Shown: positions 33,235 to 42,229 of the stretch, one piece after another
Layout: every line of letters starts with the position of its first letter
Position numbering within the stretch: position 1 is the stretch's first letter
Assembly (NCBI GenBank): GCA_030019075.1
Contig: JASEHD010000010.1
Location: 1-42,913, forward strand
DNA: 42,913 nt
From: Bacteroidota bacterium
Lineage (GTDB): Bacteria; Bacteroidota; Ignavibacteria; UBA10030; SZUA-254
Direction of reading: 5' to 3'
Notes under the pieces: generated by a model
The model's input: only the letters and a program-made list of their open reading frames with translations
The model's database searches: none
Told to the model about the DNA's origin: nothing
Position numbers and translations under genes: made by a program

Positions 33235-36192
33235 ATGTCAAATCCCATCAGTATTCTTTATATCGACAATAATTTAGACGACAGAGAAATCGTAACAAAG
33301 ATCATCACGAAACCTGAAAATAACATGCAGCTCACCGTTGCAAATACAAAAACAGAATTTGAAACGCTGCTTCGTAATAGTGAATATGACGTTGTTATGA
33401 GCGAATTAAATATCTTCGACTATAAAGGGGCAGAGGTAATCGATATTGTTCGAATGAAAAATCAAAATATCCCGGTTATTATAATTACCGGAAGTAGCTC
33501 TGAAGAAACTGCTGCCGAAGCCATTAGACGCGGTGCGGCAGATTACGTAATTAAGACAACATGCCACCTTCAAATCCTTCCCTTAATAATTAAAAACGCT
33601 CTTGAAAAGAAACAACTTCAAGATGCACAAAATTGTATTATCAAAGCTCTTAAGGAATCTGAAGATAGATTTCGCAATATTTTTGAAAAGGCATCCGACG
33701 GTTTACTGCTTGCTGACATTAAAACTAAGAAATTCTTCCTATCCAATTCTCACATGTCAGATATGCTTGGATATTCAAATGACGAACTGTGCAATTTATC
33801 TATCAACAATATACATCCTTTAGAATCGTTACCCTATGTTCTTGAACAATTCGAAAAACAGGTTCAAGGAGAAATTACAGTCGCAACTGATATTCCAGTC
33901 ATCAGAAAAGACGGAAGTATTTTATATACCGACATAAATTCCTACCATATTATTTGGGATGGGAGAGAATGTATAATGGGTATTTTTAGAGATATATCGG
34001 AGCGTAAGCAGGTTGAAGATGCGCTTCGGAAATCGGAAACTGAATTGCGCGCACTCTTCAACGCAATGCAAGATGTAATTCTGGTGCTCGATTCTCACGG
34101 ACGGTATCTCAAAATTGCCCCAACAAATCCGGCACTCTTATACAAACCAACCGAGGAGCTTCTTGGTAAAACAGTTTCGGAGGTTTTTCCAAAACCACAA
34201 GCAGAATTTTTCCTCGATTATATTCATCGGGCATTAGAAACAAGACAAGTTCTTGAAGTTGAATATAAGCTGAAGATAAGCGGCAAAGAAATCTGGTTTG
34301 CCGGGACCATCTCGCCGATGTTAGCCGATACAGTTATTTGGGTAGCACGAGATATTACCGAACGTAAGCTGGTAGAAGAAGCTCTTAGGAAGAGTGAAGC
34401 AGGTTATAAACGATTATCTAATGAATTTCAAGCCCTCTTAAATGCTATTCCAGATAATCTTACATTGCAATCATCTGAATTGATGATCATTTGGGCAAAT
34501 AAAGCTGCCGCTCAATCGCTCGGATTGACACCCAATGACCTTATCGGGCGTTACTGTTATCACCTTTGGCATAAACGAGCAGAGCCATGCGAACGATGTC
34601 CTGTCCAGCGATCATTTATCACTGGAAAACCCGAAAGTGAAGAAGTCGCTACTCCAGACGGTAGATTTTGGGATTTAAGAACTGTCCCATTCAAAGAAGA
34701 TAACGGAAAAATAATCGGTATCATTGAAGTTGGGAGAGACATTACTCGAAGAAAGATAGCAGAGAACAAACTTCAACAATCGGAAGAGAGATTCAGTATC
34801 GTTTTTAAAACGAGTCCATTTGCTATCACACTAACGACGATGGACGAAGGACGCTTCATAGATGCTAACGATAGTTTTCTCCATTTAACAGGTTACAGGC
34901 GTGATGAGGTGATAAATTCAACTATTGCTGATTTAAGAATTTGGGTCAATCCCGATGAGCGGACACAGATGCTGCAGAATGTGCACGAGCAAGGACATCT
35001 TCACAATTTTGAAATCAATTATAGAAATAAATCGGGTGAGCATCGGATAGCCCTTACCTCAGTAACTGTACTTGATATTGGTGGAGCAAAATGTCTTCTC
35101 GCTTTCTTTCATGATATTACTGACCGCAAACGGGCAGAGGAAGCACTTCGAGAGAGTGAATCAAAATTCCGCACTGTTGCAGATACAAGCGTAGCAGCCA
35201 TTTTTATTTATCAAGGCGATAAATTCATTTACATGAATCCAGCTTCTGAGATTATGACTGGCTACAATCAATCAGAATTGCTGTCGATCCATTTTTGGGA
35301 TATTGTTCATCCCGAATTTCGGGAAATAGTCAAAGAGCGCGGTTTCGCCCGCCAGCGCGGCGATGCGGTTCCGACGCGTTATGAATTGAAAATCATCAGG
35401 AAAAACGGAGAAGAACGGTGGCTCGATTTTGGTGCCGGCGCAATCCAATATGAAGGAAAACCTGCCGCCCTCGGTATTGCTTTTGACATCACTGAACGTA
35501 AACAAGCCGAAGAACAACTTCGATCATCAAATAAACAGATGCGTCAGCTTATGGCACGAATGCAGGCAATTCGGGAAGAAGAAAGTACACGCATCGCACG
35601 TGAAATTCACGACGAGTTGGGTCAAACTCTTACCGGTATAAAAATGGATTTATCCTTTTTAGAGGAAAACTTATCCGAAAAAATAGGTCTTTCTAATGCA
35701 CCTAATGTAACCACGAAAATCAATTCCATATCAAATTTAGCTGATTCTGCAATCCAAACAATACGAAAAATAACAACCGAATTAAGACCGGCAATATTAG
35801 ATAGCATGGGCTTAGTAGCAGCAATTGAATGGCAAGCGGAAGAATTTGAGAAAAGAACAGGAATCCGGTGTAGTTATTCTTCACAAGTTGAAAACGTGGA
35901 ATTAGATCGCGATCGCTCAACTGCGGTCTTTCGCATCCTCCAGGAATCTTTAACTAATATAACACGCCATGCTAAAGCGACTAAAGTCGGAATCACACTA
36001 AAAAGGAAAATTGAAAATCTCGTAATGGAAATAGAAGATAACGGCCGAGGTATTGTAATAAATGAATTGAATAAAATGAACACATTTGGTATCTTAGGTA
36101 TGAAAGAACGCACCGCATTTTTGGACGGTAAATTTGAGATCACAGGAGCTCCAAGTCAGGGAACAACTATTAGGGTAAGTATACCTCTTTAA
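33235..36192 (+). CDS. Multi-PAS sensor histidine kinase with degenerate N-terminal receiver domain
   Basis: The 985-residue protein lacks membrane helices. In order it has a receiver-like domain (about 5-120), five PAS domains (about 142-256, 266-376, 388-505, 516-635 and 642-755), a HisKA_3 helix with phospho-acceptor His792 in REIHDELGQT, and a HATPase_c domain (about 890-985, RILQESLTNITRHAKA and EDNGRGI). At the receiver position expected to hold the phospho-accepting Asp, the sequence reads VMSELNI, so Glu57 replaces it. PAS3 carries Cys441 and a Cys452-x2-Cys455 pair. HisKA_3 kinases usually pair with NarL/FixJ regulators, and one follows after 21 bases. The upstream GTG is rejected because it sits at the predicted transcription start. 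Confidence 0.92.
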   Translation: MSNPISILYIDNNLDDREIVTKIITKPENNMQLTVANTKTEFETLLRNSEYDVVMSELNIFDYKGAEVIDIVRMKNQNIPVIIITGSSSEETAAEAIRRGAADYVIKTTCHLQILPLIIKNALEKKQLQDAQNCIIKALKESEDRFRNIFEKASDGLLLADIKTKKFFLSNSHMSDMLGYSNDELCNLSINNIHPLESLPYVLEQFEKQVQGEITVATDIPVIRKDGSILYTDINSYHIIWDGRECIMGIFRDISERKQVEDALRKSETELRALFNAMQDVILVLDSHGRYLKIAPTNPALLYKPTEELLGKTVSEVFPKPQAEFFLDYIHRALETRQVLEVEYKLKISGKEIWFAGTISPMLADTVIWVARDITERKLVEEALRKSEAGYKRLSNEFQALLNAIPDNLTLQSSELMIIWANKAAAQSLGLTPNDLIGRYCYHLWHKRAEPCERCPVQRSFITGKPESEEVATPDGRFWDLRTVPFKEDNGKIIGIIEVGRDITRRKIAENKLQQSEERFSIVFKTSPFAITLTTMDEGRFIDANDSFLHLTGYRRDEVINSTIADLRIWVNPDERTQMLQNVHEQGHLHNFEINYRNKSGEHRIALTSVTVLDIGGAKCLLAFFHDITDRKRAEEALRESESKFRTVADTSVAAIFIYQGDKFIYMNPASEIMTGYNQSELLSIHFWDIVHPEFREIVKERGFARQRGDAVPTRYELKIIRKNGEERWLDFGAGAIQYEGKPAALGIAFDITERKQAEEQLRSSNKQMRQLMARMQAIREEESTRIAREIHDELGQTLTGIKMDLSFLEENLSEKIGLSNAPNVTTKINSISNLADSAIQTIRKITTELRPAILDSMGLVAAIEWQAEEFEKRTGIRCSYSSQVENVELDRDRSTAVFRILQESLTNITRHAKATKVGITLKRKIENLVMEIEDNGRGIVINELNKMNTFGILGMKERTAFLDGKFEITGAPSQGTTIRVSIPL

Positions 36193-36213
36193 AATTTTAA
36201 AACACAAATAACC

Positions 36214-36858
36214 ATGATAAAGGTATTAATTGCAGACGATCATCCCGTAGTTCGGGAGGGATTAAAACAAATAATCAGCAAAGCGACCGACATTACAGTA
36301 GGAGGTGAAGCGCTAAATGGACAAGAAGTTCTGGATAAAGTTAATTCAGAAAAATGGGACGCTGTCATTCTCGATCTTAACATGCCAGGTAAGGATGGTT
36401 TCGATGTATTACGAGAGATCCGCCGCGAGAAACAAAAACTTCCAATATTAATACTTAGCATTTTTCCCGAAGAACAGATGGGGGTGCGAGTCCTTCGTGC
36501 AGGTGCATCCGGTTTTTTAAATAAGGAAAGCGCACCCAAGGAATTGCTTAACGCAATCCGAAAAATTTGCACCGGCGGAAAGTACGTAAGCCAGAAACTT
36601 GCCGAGAAGCTTGCTTATGAAATTGAGATAAATACAGAAGAGGAACCGCATAAACGGCTTTCGAACCGGGAATACCAGGTTCTCTGCCTGATTGCATCGG
36701 GAAAAACAGTTAACGAGATCGCAGATCAATTTTCACTCTCAGATAAAACGGTTCGGACGTATCGGGAACGGCTCCTCGAGAAAATGAATCTTAAAAATGA
36801 TGTCGAGCTTACTCATTATGCTATCAAGAATAAACTCATCGAATACATCAAAGATTGA
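36214..36858 (+). CDS. NarL/FixJ-family response regulator
   Basis: The 214-residue protein has an intact receiver domain (DD at 8-9, phospho-acceptor Asp54 in VILDLNMPG, conserved Ser/Lys later). A LuxR-type helix-turn-helix follows (about 149-210: LSNREYQVLCLIASGKTVNE, then KTVRTYRERLLEKMNL). It is the likely output partner of the sensor kinase 21 bases upstream. Target promoters are unknown; the palindrome at 36900-36917 just after this gene is a candidate site. Confidence 0.95.
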   Translation: MIKVLIADDHPVVREGLKQIISKATDITVGGEALNGQEVLDKVNSEKWDAVILDLNMPGKDGFDVLREIRREKQKLPILILSIFPEEQMGVRVLRAGASGFLNKESAPKELLNAIRKICTGGKYVSQKLAEKLAYEIEINTEEEPHKRLSNREYQVLCLIASGKTVNEIADQFSLSDKTVRTYRERLLEKMNLKNDVELTHYAIKNKLIEYIKD

Positions 36859-36899
36859 TGTGTATTTTATTCCTGAACAACCTCTCCACAAAATATGGC

Positions 36900-36917
36900 T
36901 GTAGTCTATAGACTACA
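36900..36917. promoter_or_regulatory. Perfect 18-bp palindrome, possible operator
   Basis: TGTAGTCTATAGACTACA is fully self-complementary and lies 42 bases after the NarL-type gene and about 107 bases ahead of the receiver-only gene. It has no loop or T-run, so it looks more like a dimer-binding DNA site than a terminator. The surrounding DNA is AT-rich. Confidence 0.5.
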
Positions 36918-37024
36918 TAATATTAATAAATGAACTACTGATAATTCATCAATTTTCTCATTGATTTAAAAGGTAATATTTATTTATCTTACACAAGATA
37001 TAAATACGCTCATAATAAAAATAG

Positions 37025-37405
37025 ATGATAGATAAATCGATTTTGATAATAGATGATTCAACAATCATCCGTGAGCGTTTAGTGAATAGATTAGAACAGC
37101 TCCCTGGCGTACGATTGATAGAACAGGCAAAAGATAAGGTAAGTGCGCTAGCTGTTCTTCAAAGGATGCACCCCGAAATAGCGATTATAGACATCCAATT
37201 ACCCGACGGAAACGGAATCGATATTTTGGGCAAGATAAAAAAAGAGAATTGTTCCACCGTTGTTATTGTGCTAACAAATTATCCTTATTCGGTCATTCGA
37301 AAACGCTGTCTCGAATTAGGCGCAGATTATTTTTTTGACAAATCAACGGAATTTGAAAAAATATTTGATGTGCTCGATAAAATTTCCATAGGCGCAAGCG
37401 CTTGA
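37025..37405 (+). CDS. Stand-alone receiver-domain response regulator
   Basis: The 126-residue protein consists only of a CheY-like receiver domain. Acidic Asp10/Asp11 (LIIDDS), phospho-acceptor Asp56 (AIIDIQLP), Thr84 (VLTNY) and Lys106 (FFDKS) are all intact. With no output domain it may act by protein contact or as a phosphate relay. Its position after the kinase and NarL-type genes suggests it belongs to the same circuit, though about 165 bases and a palindrome separate it, so it may be controlled on its own. Confidence 0.9.
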   Translation: MIDKSILIIDDSTIIRERLVNRLEQLPGVRLIEQAKDKVSALAVLQRMHPEIAIIDIQLPDGNGIDILGKIKKENCSTVVIVLTNYPYSVIRKRCLELGADYFFDKSTEFEKIFDVLDKISIGASA

Positions 37406-37471
37406 AAATAGATTTTATCATCACTTAGTTACAATGAATGTGTGTGGGCTCAGCGCCTCCCCCCCTACGAA

Positions 37472-37492
37472 CTCAAGTTGCCTCCACTTGAG
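37472..37492. repeat. CTCAAGT/ACTTGAG hairpin flanked by TGGGCTCA direct repeats
   Basis: A seven-base inverted repeat (37472-37478, 37486-37492) sits between two copies of TGGGCTCA that lie about 50 bases apart, next to a seven-C run. A T-run follows near 37511. It could be a terminator or the trace of a small insertion; nothing else is visible in 37406-37529. Confidence 0.35.
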
Positions 37493-37529
37493 ACGTTGCT
37501 GGGCTCACGCATTTTTTTAACTATCCACC

Positions 37530-37869
37530 CTATTTATCAACCTTTGTCCGATCCTCTTTGGTTTGAACATTTTTCGGAGTGAACTCTGCAATTGATGAAA
37601 TGTAAATAACTTTACCGAGGAATGCTTTCTTCGGCTCTGCATCGATAAACACTTTCGCGTCTTGACCTAACTTCACCCCGTTAATCGCTTTCTCTTGAGT
37701 AAGCGCTTGATCGCAGCGTGCGCGTACCGCATCTATTTCCTCTGGTTCCTCTGGTTGTAAACCACGTTTCAATTTATCATAATTCTGCTTGGCAAGAATA
37801 TCCCGGGTGCGGGCATCGTCAAGCTGTTTCTCTGTGATGCTGTCATCTTTGAATAATCCTTCAGTTGTT
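37530..37869 (-). pseudogene. Remnant of a HlyD/EmrA-type efflux adaptor gene
   Basis: An open stretch without a start codon reads GLFKDDSITEKQLDDARTRD, then LAKQNYDKLKRGLQPEEPEE. This is the alpha-hairpin region of HlyD-family periplasmic adaptors. It jumps to INGVKLGQDAKVFIDAEPKK, then FLGKVIYISSIAEFTPKNVQ, which belongs to the C-terminal beta region. The second half of the hairpin and the lipoyl half-motif between them are missing, as are both ends (N-terminal membrane part and C-terminal tail). In-frame TAA lies just upstream. It is a deletion remnant, not a working transporter gene. Confidence 0.8.
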
Positions 37870-37926
37870 TATTTTGTTTTATATTCAATTCTCTGACAAA
37901 GAACTAACAACAAAGTACAAAGAACA

Positions 37927-39153
37927 TTATTTCAATATCGCAACAACTTCTTGCTGTCTCGGTTCGCCTGTAACGATGACTTCATAATTCTTTGAGATAT
38001 AAACATCGATTTCTGTACGCACGCCGAAATCTCCAATAAAATAAATTCCCGGCTCGATAGAGAAAGATGTTTCAGGTATAATCGCTCTTTCGTCTTTAGT
38101 TTCAAGATTATCAATATTTGCGCCGCTACCATGTACATCCTCAGTGATTGAATGTCCCGTGCGATGTATAAAGTATTCACCGTACCCATGCTGCTTGATG
38201 TAGTTCCGGCATACGTCATCCACATCGCAGCCACGGACTGTTTTCTTTTCAGCGAACGATTTCTTCAAATAATCCACTGCTGCATCACGTGCACCCTTAA
38301 CGATATTGAAAATCTTCGTGTACTTTTCCGGAACTTCTTTTCCAAGATAGCCAACCCATGTAATGTCGTTTTGTGTTGCACCGGGTTTGTTCTTCCTTGC
38401 CCACAGGTCAATGAGAACAAAATCTCCTTCGTGTAATTCAGAGTGTATATCTTTCGTCGGCTCATAATGTGGATTACCGCTGTTTGCATTTACGGAACAG
38501 TTCGGAGCTTCGTTTGATATTAAACTATTATCTTTGAAATTCTTAAGCATGAATTGCTGCACGTCGTATTCAGTGAGTGGTAAGTCGTGAGTTGTGAGTT
38601 TTTGTTTCATATATGTAAAAGTTTTATCCACAATAGAGCGCATTATTTTTGCTGTTTCAAGATTATCTTTGTAAGCTTCCTCCGACCAACGCGCTTCGAA
38701 GTATTGAGTAAGATCCATTGAGGAAACAATATTCACACCGCTTTTCCTTACCATCTCAATTGTACCTGCATCAACTTTAGAGATATAAGGAATTGCATTC
38801 TCGAGTGAATATTCCATCGCGACCGTTTTTACTCCCGAGAGAATTTTCTTCAAACCTCCCTCCAGCGATTGCCAGCTCAAGAAGATTATTTTCTCACCGG
38901 GGAGATGATCAAGATTCCATCGCTCGATACTGTGAACAAGCTTCTGCGGCTCACCGTTTGCCGGAATAAGATAGAAGAACCGGCGCGTGTTCAGTACATG
39001 CGCGGGATATTCAAGAATGCGTTGGGCATATTCATTCCGTTTCCAGAAATCGTAAAATAGCCAGCCATCGATTTTCTGCTCGCGAAGTGTTGATTGGATG
39101 GATTGGATTTTATTTAGCATCGCTTGTGTGGGTTTGGTTTCTTTGATTGACAT
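37927..39153 (-). CDS. M24 family Xaa-Pro aminopeptidase-like metallopeptidase
   Basis: The 408-residue protein has a creatinase-type N-terminal domain and a pita-bread C-terminal domain. The metal ligands expected of M24 peptidases are visible in LIDLWAR, the NDITWVG region, HRTGHSI, SIEPGIY and RTEIDVY. It probably releases an N-terminal residue before proline from peptides. It is a single gene beside an efflux-adaptor remnant. The subgroup (Xaa-Pro dipeptidase or aminopeptidase) is not certain. Confidence 0.92.
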   Translation of the reverse strand: MSIKETKPTQAMLNKIQSIQSTLREQKIDGWLFYDFWKRNEYAQRILEYPAHVLNTRRFFYLIPANGEPQKLVHSIERWNLDHLPGEKIIFLSWQSLEGGLKKILSGVKTVAMEYSLENAIPYISKVDAGTIEMVRKSGVNIVSSMDLTQYFEARWSEEAYKDNLETAKIMRSIVDKTFTYMKQKLTTHDLPLTEYDVQQFMLKNFKDNSLISNEAPNCSVNANSGNPHYEPTKDIHSELHEGDFVLIDLWARKNKPGATQNDITWVGYLGKEVPEKYTKIFNIVKGARDAAVDYLKKSFAEKKTVRGCDVDDVCRNYIKQHGYGEYFIHRTGHSITEDVHGSGANIDNLETKDERAIIPETSFSIEPGIYFIGDFGVRTEIDVYISKNYEVIVTGEPRQQEVVAILK

Positions 39154-39342
39154 TTGAATTCCTCAATTATTTTTTAATTGATGTTACGTAAGATAACGTT
39201 TAATCTTATTTTATTATGATTGAAACTTTACTCTGTTTACAATATTAGTCAGTTTTCTCGATACTTCCACAGTTGTATTCAGTTTCATAAAATATCTACT
39301 GGATAACTGACTGACCTACTTGCGGTATCTGCGTAACAGCAG

Positions 39343-40800
39343 TTAATAATTTACTTCACTTACATTTATTCCAAGAACTTGTGCCACACCTTTTCCATAC
39401 GCTTCATCGGCTTTCAGACAGTTTCCAATATGTCTCATCTTAATTTCCTTTGGAGCATCACCCATAGCTCGTCCAGTATTTTCAAATAGAACCTGTTGCT
39501 GAGTTTTGCTCATAAGGCGGAAAAGATTTCCAGCTTGTGAATAGTAGTCAGTGTCTTCGCGATGATTCCAATGATCAGCAGCACCTTCAATACTGAGAGG
39601 AGGTTCTTTAAACTCAGGTTGCTCTTGCCACTCACCATAACTATTAGGTTCATAACCAAGAGTTGCACCATGGTTGCCATCAACTCTCATTTGTCCATCT
39701 CGATGAAAACTATGAAAAGGACATCTTGACGCATTAACCGGAATCAAGTGATGATTGACACCCAGTCTGTAACGCTGCGCATCGCCATAAGAGAATAAAC
39801 GACCTTGAAGCATTTTATCAGGAGAAAATCCAATACCAGGAACAATATTTGCAGGATTAAATGCAGCTTGTTCAACCTCTGCAAAATAATTTTCTGGGTT
39901 CCGATTTAATTCAAGAATTCCAACTTCAATTAAAGGATAATCTTTATGTGGCCATACTTTCGTGAGGTCGAAAGGATTATAAGGAGTTTTTGCCGCATCT
40001 TTTTCCGGCATAATTTGTATTGATAATTTCCATTTTGGAAAATCACCTTTAGCAATGCTTTCAAATAAATCTCTTTGATGGCTTTCTCTATCTTTAGCAA
40101 TTATCGCTTCGGCTTCCTGATCGGTAAGATTTTTAATACCCTGTTGAGTTTTAAAATGAAATTTAACCCAATACCTTTCGTTTTTTGCATTGATGAAACT
40201 AAAAGTATGACTTCCGAATCCATCCATATGGCGATAAGAAAATGGGATTCCGCGGTCACTCATAGTAATTGTTACTTGATGAAGTGCTTCGGGAAGTGAT
40301 GTCCAGAAATCCCAATTATTTTTTGCACTCCGCAAATTAGTTTTTGGATCTCTTTTTACCGCATGATTCAGGTCAGGAAATTTTAGAGGATCTTTGAGAA
40401 AAAATACAGGCGTATTATTTCCAACTAAATCCCAGTTGCCTTCTTCAGTATAAAATTTTATTGCAAATCCACGAATATCCCGTTCTGCATCCGCTGCACC
40501 ACGTTCTCCTGCAACAGTAGAGAATCTGACGAACAAATCTGTCTTTTGTCCAATTTTAGAAAATATCTTTGCCTTTGTGTATTTGGTAATATCCTGAGAA
40601 ACGGTAAATGTTCCATAAGCGCCGGAACCTTTGGCATGCATTCTTCGCTCTGGAATAACTTCACGGTCAAAGTGTGCCAGTTTTTCAAGGAACCATACAT
40701 CCTGCAATAGCATTGGTCCATTTTTACCTGCTGTCATAACATTTTGATTATCAGCAACAGGCGCACCGGAATTGTGCGTAAGTTTCTTTTTCTCTTTCAT
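39343..40800 (-). CDS. katA: Monofunctional haem catalase
   Basis: The 485-residue protein has small-subunit clade catalase features: distal His55 in [34 protein letters not shown] with the catalytic Asn, and the proximal haem-binding Tyr in [14 protein letters not shown]. It breaks hydrogen peroxide into water and oxygen. A strong AAGGAG precedes the ATG by seven bases. The upstream DNA contains a recombinase remnant within about 55 bases of the start, so the promoter must be close or was brought in by a rearrangement. The 189-bp gap downstream shows no clear feature. Confidence 0.97.
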   Translation of the reverse strand: MKEKKKLTHNSGAPVADNQNVMTAGKNGPMLLQDVWFLEKLAHFDREVIPERRMHAKGSGAYGTFTVSQDITKYTKAKIFSKIGQKTDLFVRFSTVAGERGAADAERDIRGFAIKFYTEEGNWDLVGNNTPVFFLKDPLKFPDLNHAVKRDPKTNLRSAKNNWDFWTSLPEALHQVTITMSDRGIPFSYRHMDGFGSHTFSFINAKNERYWVKFHFKTQQGIKNLTDQEAEAIIAKDRESHQRDLFESIAKGDFPKWKLSIQIMPEKDAAKTPYNPFDLTKVWPHKDYPLIEVGILELNRNPENYFAEVEQAAFNPANIVPGIGFSPDKMLQGRLFSYGDAQRYRLGVNHHLIPVNASRCPFHSFHRDGQMRVDGNHGATLGYEPNSYGEWQEQPEFKEPPLSIEGAADHWNHREDTDYYSQAGNLFRLMSKTQQQVLFENTGRAMGDAPKEIKMRHIGNCLKADEAYGKGVAQVLGINVSEVNY

Positions 40801-40853
40801 TGTTTTTCTCCTTATGGTGTTTTACTTTACATTTAAAATACGAAAAAACAAGT

Positions 40854-40950
40854 TTAAAAGGCATAGCGTAAACTATGTAACGCAACTCTCTTCGCAATAT
40901 CTGCTCTTTTTACAGCTTCCTCAAATATCTTCTCAACACTTCGGACACCT
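40854..40950 (-). pseudogene. Tyrosine recombinase (integrase) C-terminal fragment
   Basis: About 32 codons read SVEKIFEEAVKRADIAKRVA, then LHSLRYAF, then a stop. This matches the region before and including the catalytic H-x-L-R box of XerC/D-like and integron-type recombinases (usual form LHxLRHSFATHLL). The frame is closed upstream, and the catalytic Arg-I and Tyr parts are absent, so this is a fossil. It lies directly upstream of katA. Confidence 0.7.
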
Positions 40951-41000
40951 AACGGTCATTTTTTTTCTGTTCAGTAAATATAATACTATGATATGCAATA

Positions 41001-41109
41001 TCAAACTATTTCTTTTCTTTCCTTCAATACTTCCTTTGTTAAAACTTCACATCCCGATTCAGTAACAAGCACATCATCCTCGATCCGAATTATGGAGATC
41101 TGATCCCGC
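41001..41109 (-). pseudogene. C-terminal fragment of an M24 aminopeptidase P gene
   Basis: The fragment reads ERDQISIIRIEDDVLVTESG, then CEVLTKEVLKERKEIV, then a stop. RIEDDVLVTESGCEVLT is the well-known C-terminal end of bacterial aminopeptidase P (PepQ/YpdF-like), including the last metal-binding Glu. In-frame TGA and TAA codons lie immediately upstream, so only the tail survives. It is a different subgroup from the intact M24 gene at 37927-39153. Confidence 0.75.
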
Positions 41110-41123
41110 TCAAATCAAACTTA

Positions 41124-42086
41124 CTACGCCAACTTGTCTGAGGATTCTTCCGTTCCTTCCTCATGCCAATGTGTTTCTATAGTCAGGTGTGTAATCTCTT
41201 TAAAACCACTTAATGTTTTCCGGTAGCGTTCGACTGAGTGCGGCATGGTCGAACATACAGAAACAATGCATGCATACCGTGCGTCGCTAACCCGCCACAG
41301 ATGAAGATCATTCACCTTACTGCTGCCATCAATCTCAATAGCCGTTCTTATTCGTTCTACTAGCGGTGAATCCATTTCTCTATCCAACAGAATTGCCGAG
41401 CTATCGCGCAAGAGAGAAACTGTCCACCGGGCAATCATGGCTGCGCCGATAAGACCTGCCATAGGATCGAGCCAAATCCATCCAAACATCTGCCCACCAA
41501 TAAGAGCGGCAATAGCAAGTACCGATGTTGCCGCATCGGCAAGAACGTGGAGATAAGCTGACCGAAGATTTAAGTCGTGATGAGTGTGAGACGGATGTGA
41601 AGATTCAGAGTGAGAGGAATGTTTATGTGTACTGCCGGCACTCATAATAAATGCACTGACGATGTTTACCAGCAAGCCGGCAACAGCAACAATTATTGCT
41701 AAAGTGTAATCGATAGCTTTAGGGTTCATCAAGCGGTCGATAGATGCAACAACTAACGAAACCCCGACGATGCCAAGAATAAGCGCACTTGTATATGCGC
41801 CAAGAATTTCTATCTTCCACGTTCCAAAGGCGTAACGTTTATCCAATGAATGGCGGCGCGCCAGTACGTATGCCATCAGCGAAATTCCTAATGCCGTCGC
41901 GTGTGTGCCCATATGCCAACCATCGGCGAGGAGAGCCATTGAGTGAAACATAATTCCTGCCGTAATCTCTACAGCCATAGTCGCGACAGTCAACAAAACG
42001 ACAATTAATGTCCGTTTTTCAATATGTCGCTTCGATTCGTGGAAATCGTGGTTGTGTTCATCGTTATATGTATGCTGTATCTTCAT
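41124..42086 (-). CDS. dmeF: Cation diffusion facilitator, DmeF-type Co/Ni exporter
   Basis: The 320-residue protein (from ATG 42086, with GGAG six bases upstream) has six membrane helices. A His-rich N-terminus (HNHDFHESKRH) and a His-rich loop (KHSSHSESSHPSHTHHD) are present, with metal-site motifs MALLADGWHMGTHA in helix 2 and HVLADAATS in helix 5. The DGWHMGTHA form is typical of the DmeF subgroup that exports cobalt and nickel. The C-terminal cytosolic domain (VNDLHLWRVSDARYACIVSV) fits CDF proteins. A TTG/ATG 21 bases upstream is less likely. Confidence 0.88.
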   Translation of the reverse strand: MKIQHTYNDEHNHDFHESKRHIEKRTLIVVLLTVATMAVEITAGIMFHSMALLADGWHMGTHATALGISLMAYVLARRHSLDKRYAFGTWKIEILGAYTSALILGIVGVSLVVASIDRLMNPKAIDYTLAIIVAVAGLLVNIVSAFIMSAGSTHKHSSHSESSHPSHTHHDLNLRSAYLHVLADAATSVLAIAALIGGQMFGWIWLDPMAGLIGAAMIARWTVSLLRDSSAILLDREMDSPLVERIRTAIEIDGSSKVNDLHLWRVSDARYACIVSVCSTMPHSVERYRKTLSGFKEITHLTIETHWHEEGTEESSDKLA

Positions 42087-42229
42087 TATGATCTCCAGAG
42101 TAAACAATTCGGGAAGAAGTAGTTCTATTTATCGTGGCTTGATTATAAAACAGAATATCTTTTTCTCTTGACTGAGTGAATCTATAGGAGACTTAGACCT
42201 TTTATAAAGTGTTATACGCCGACGCTTCG

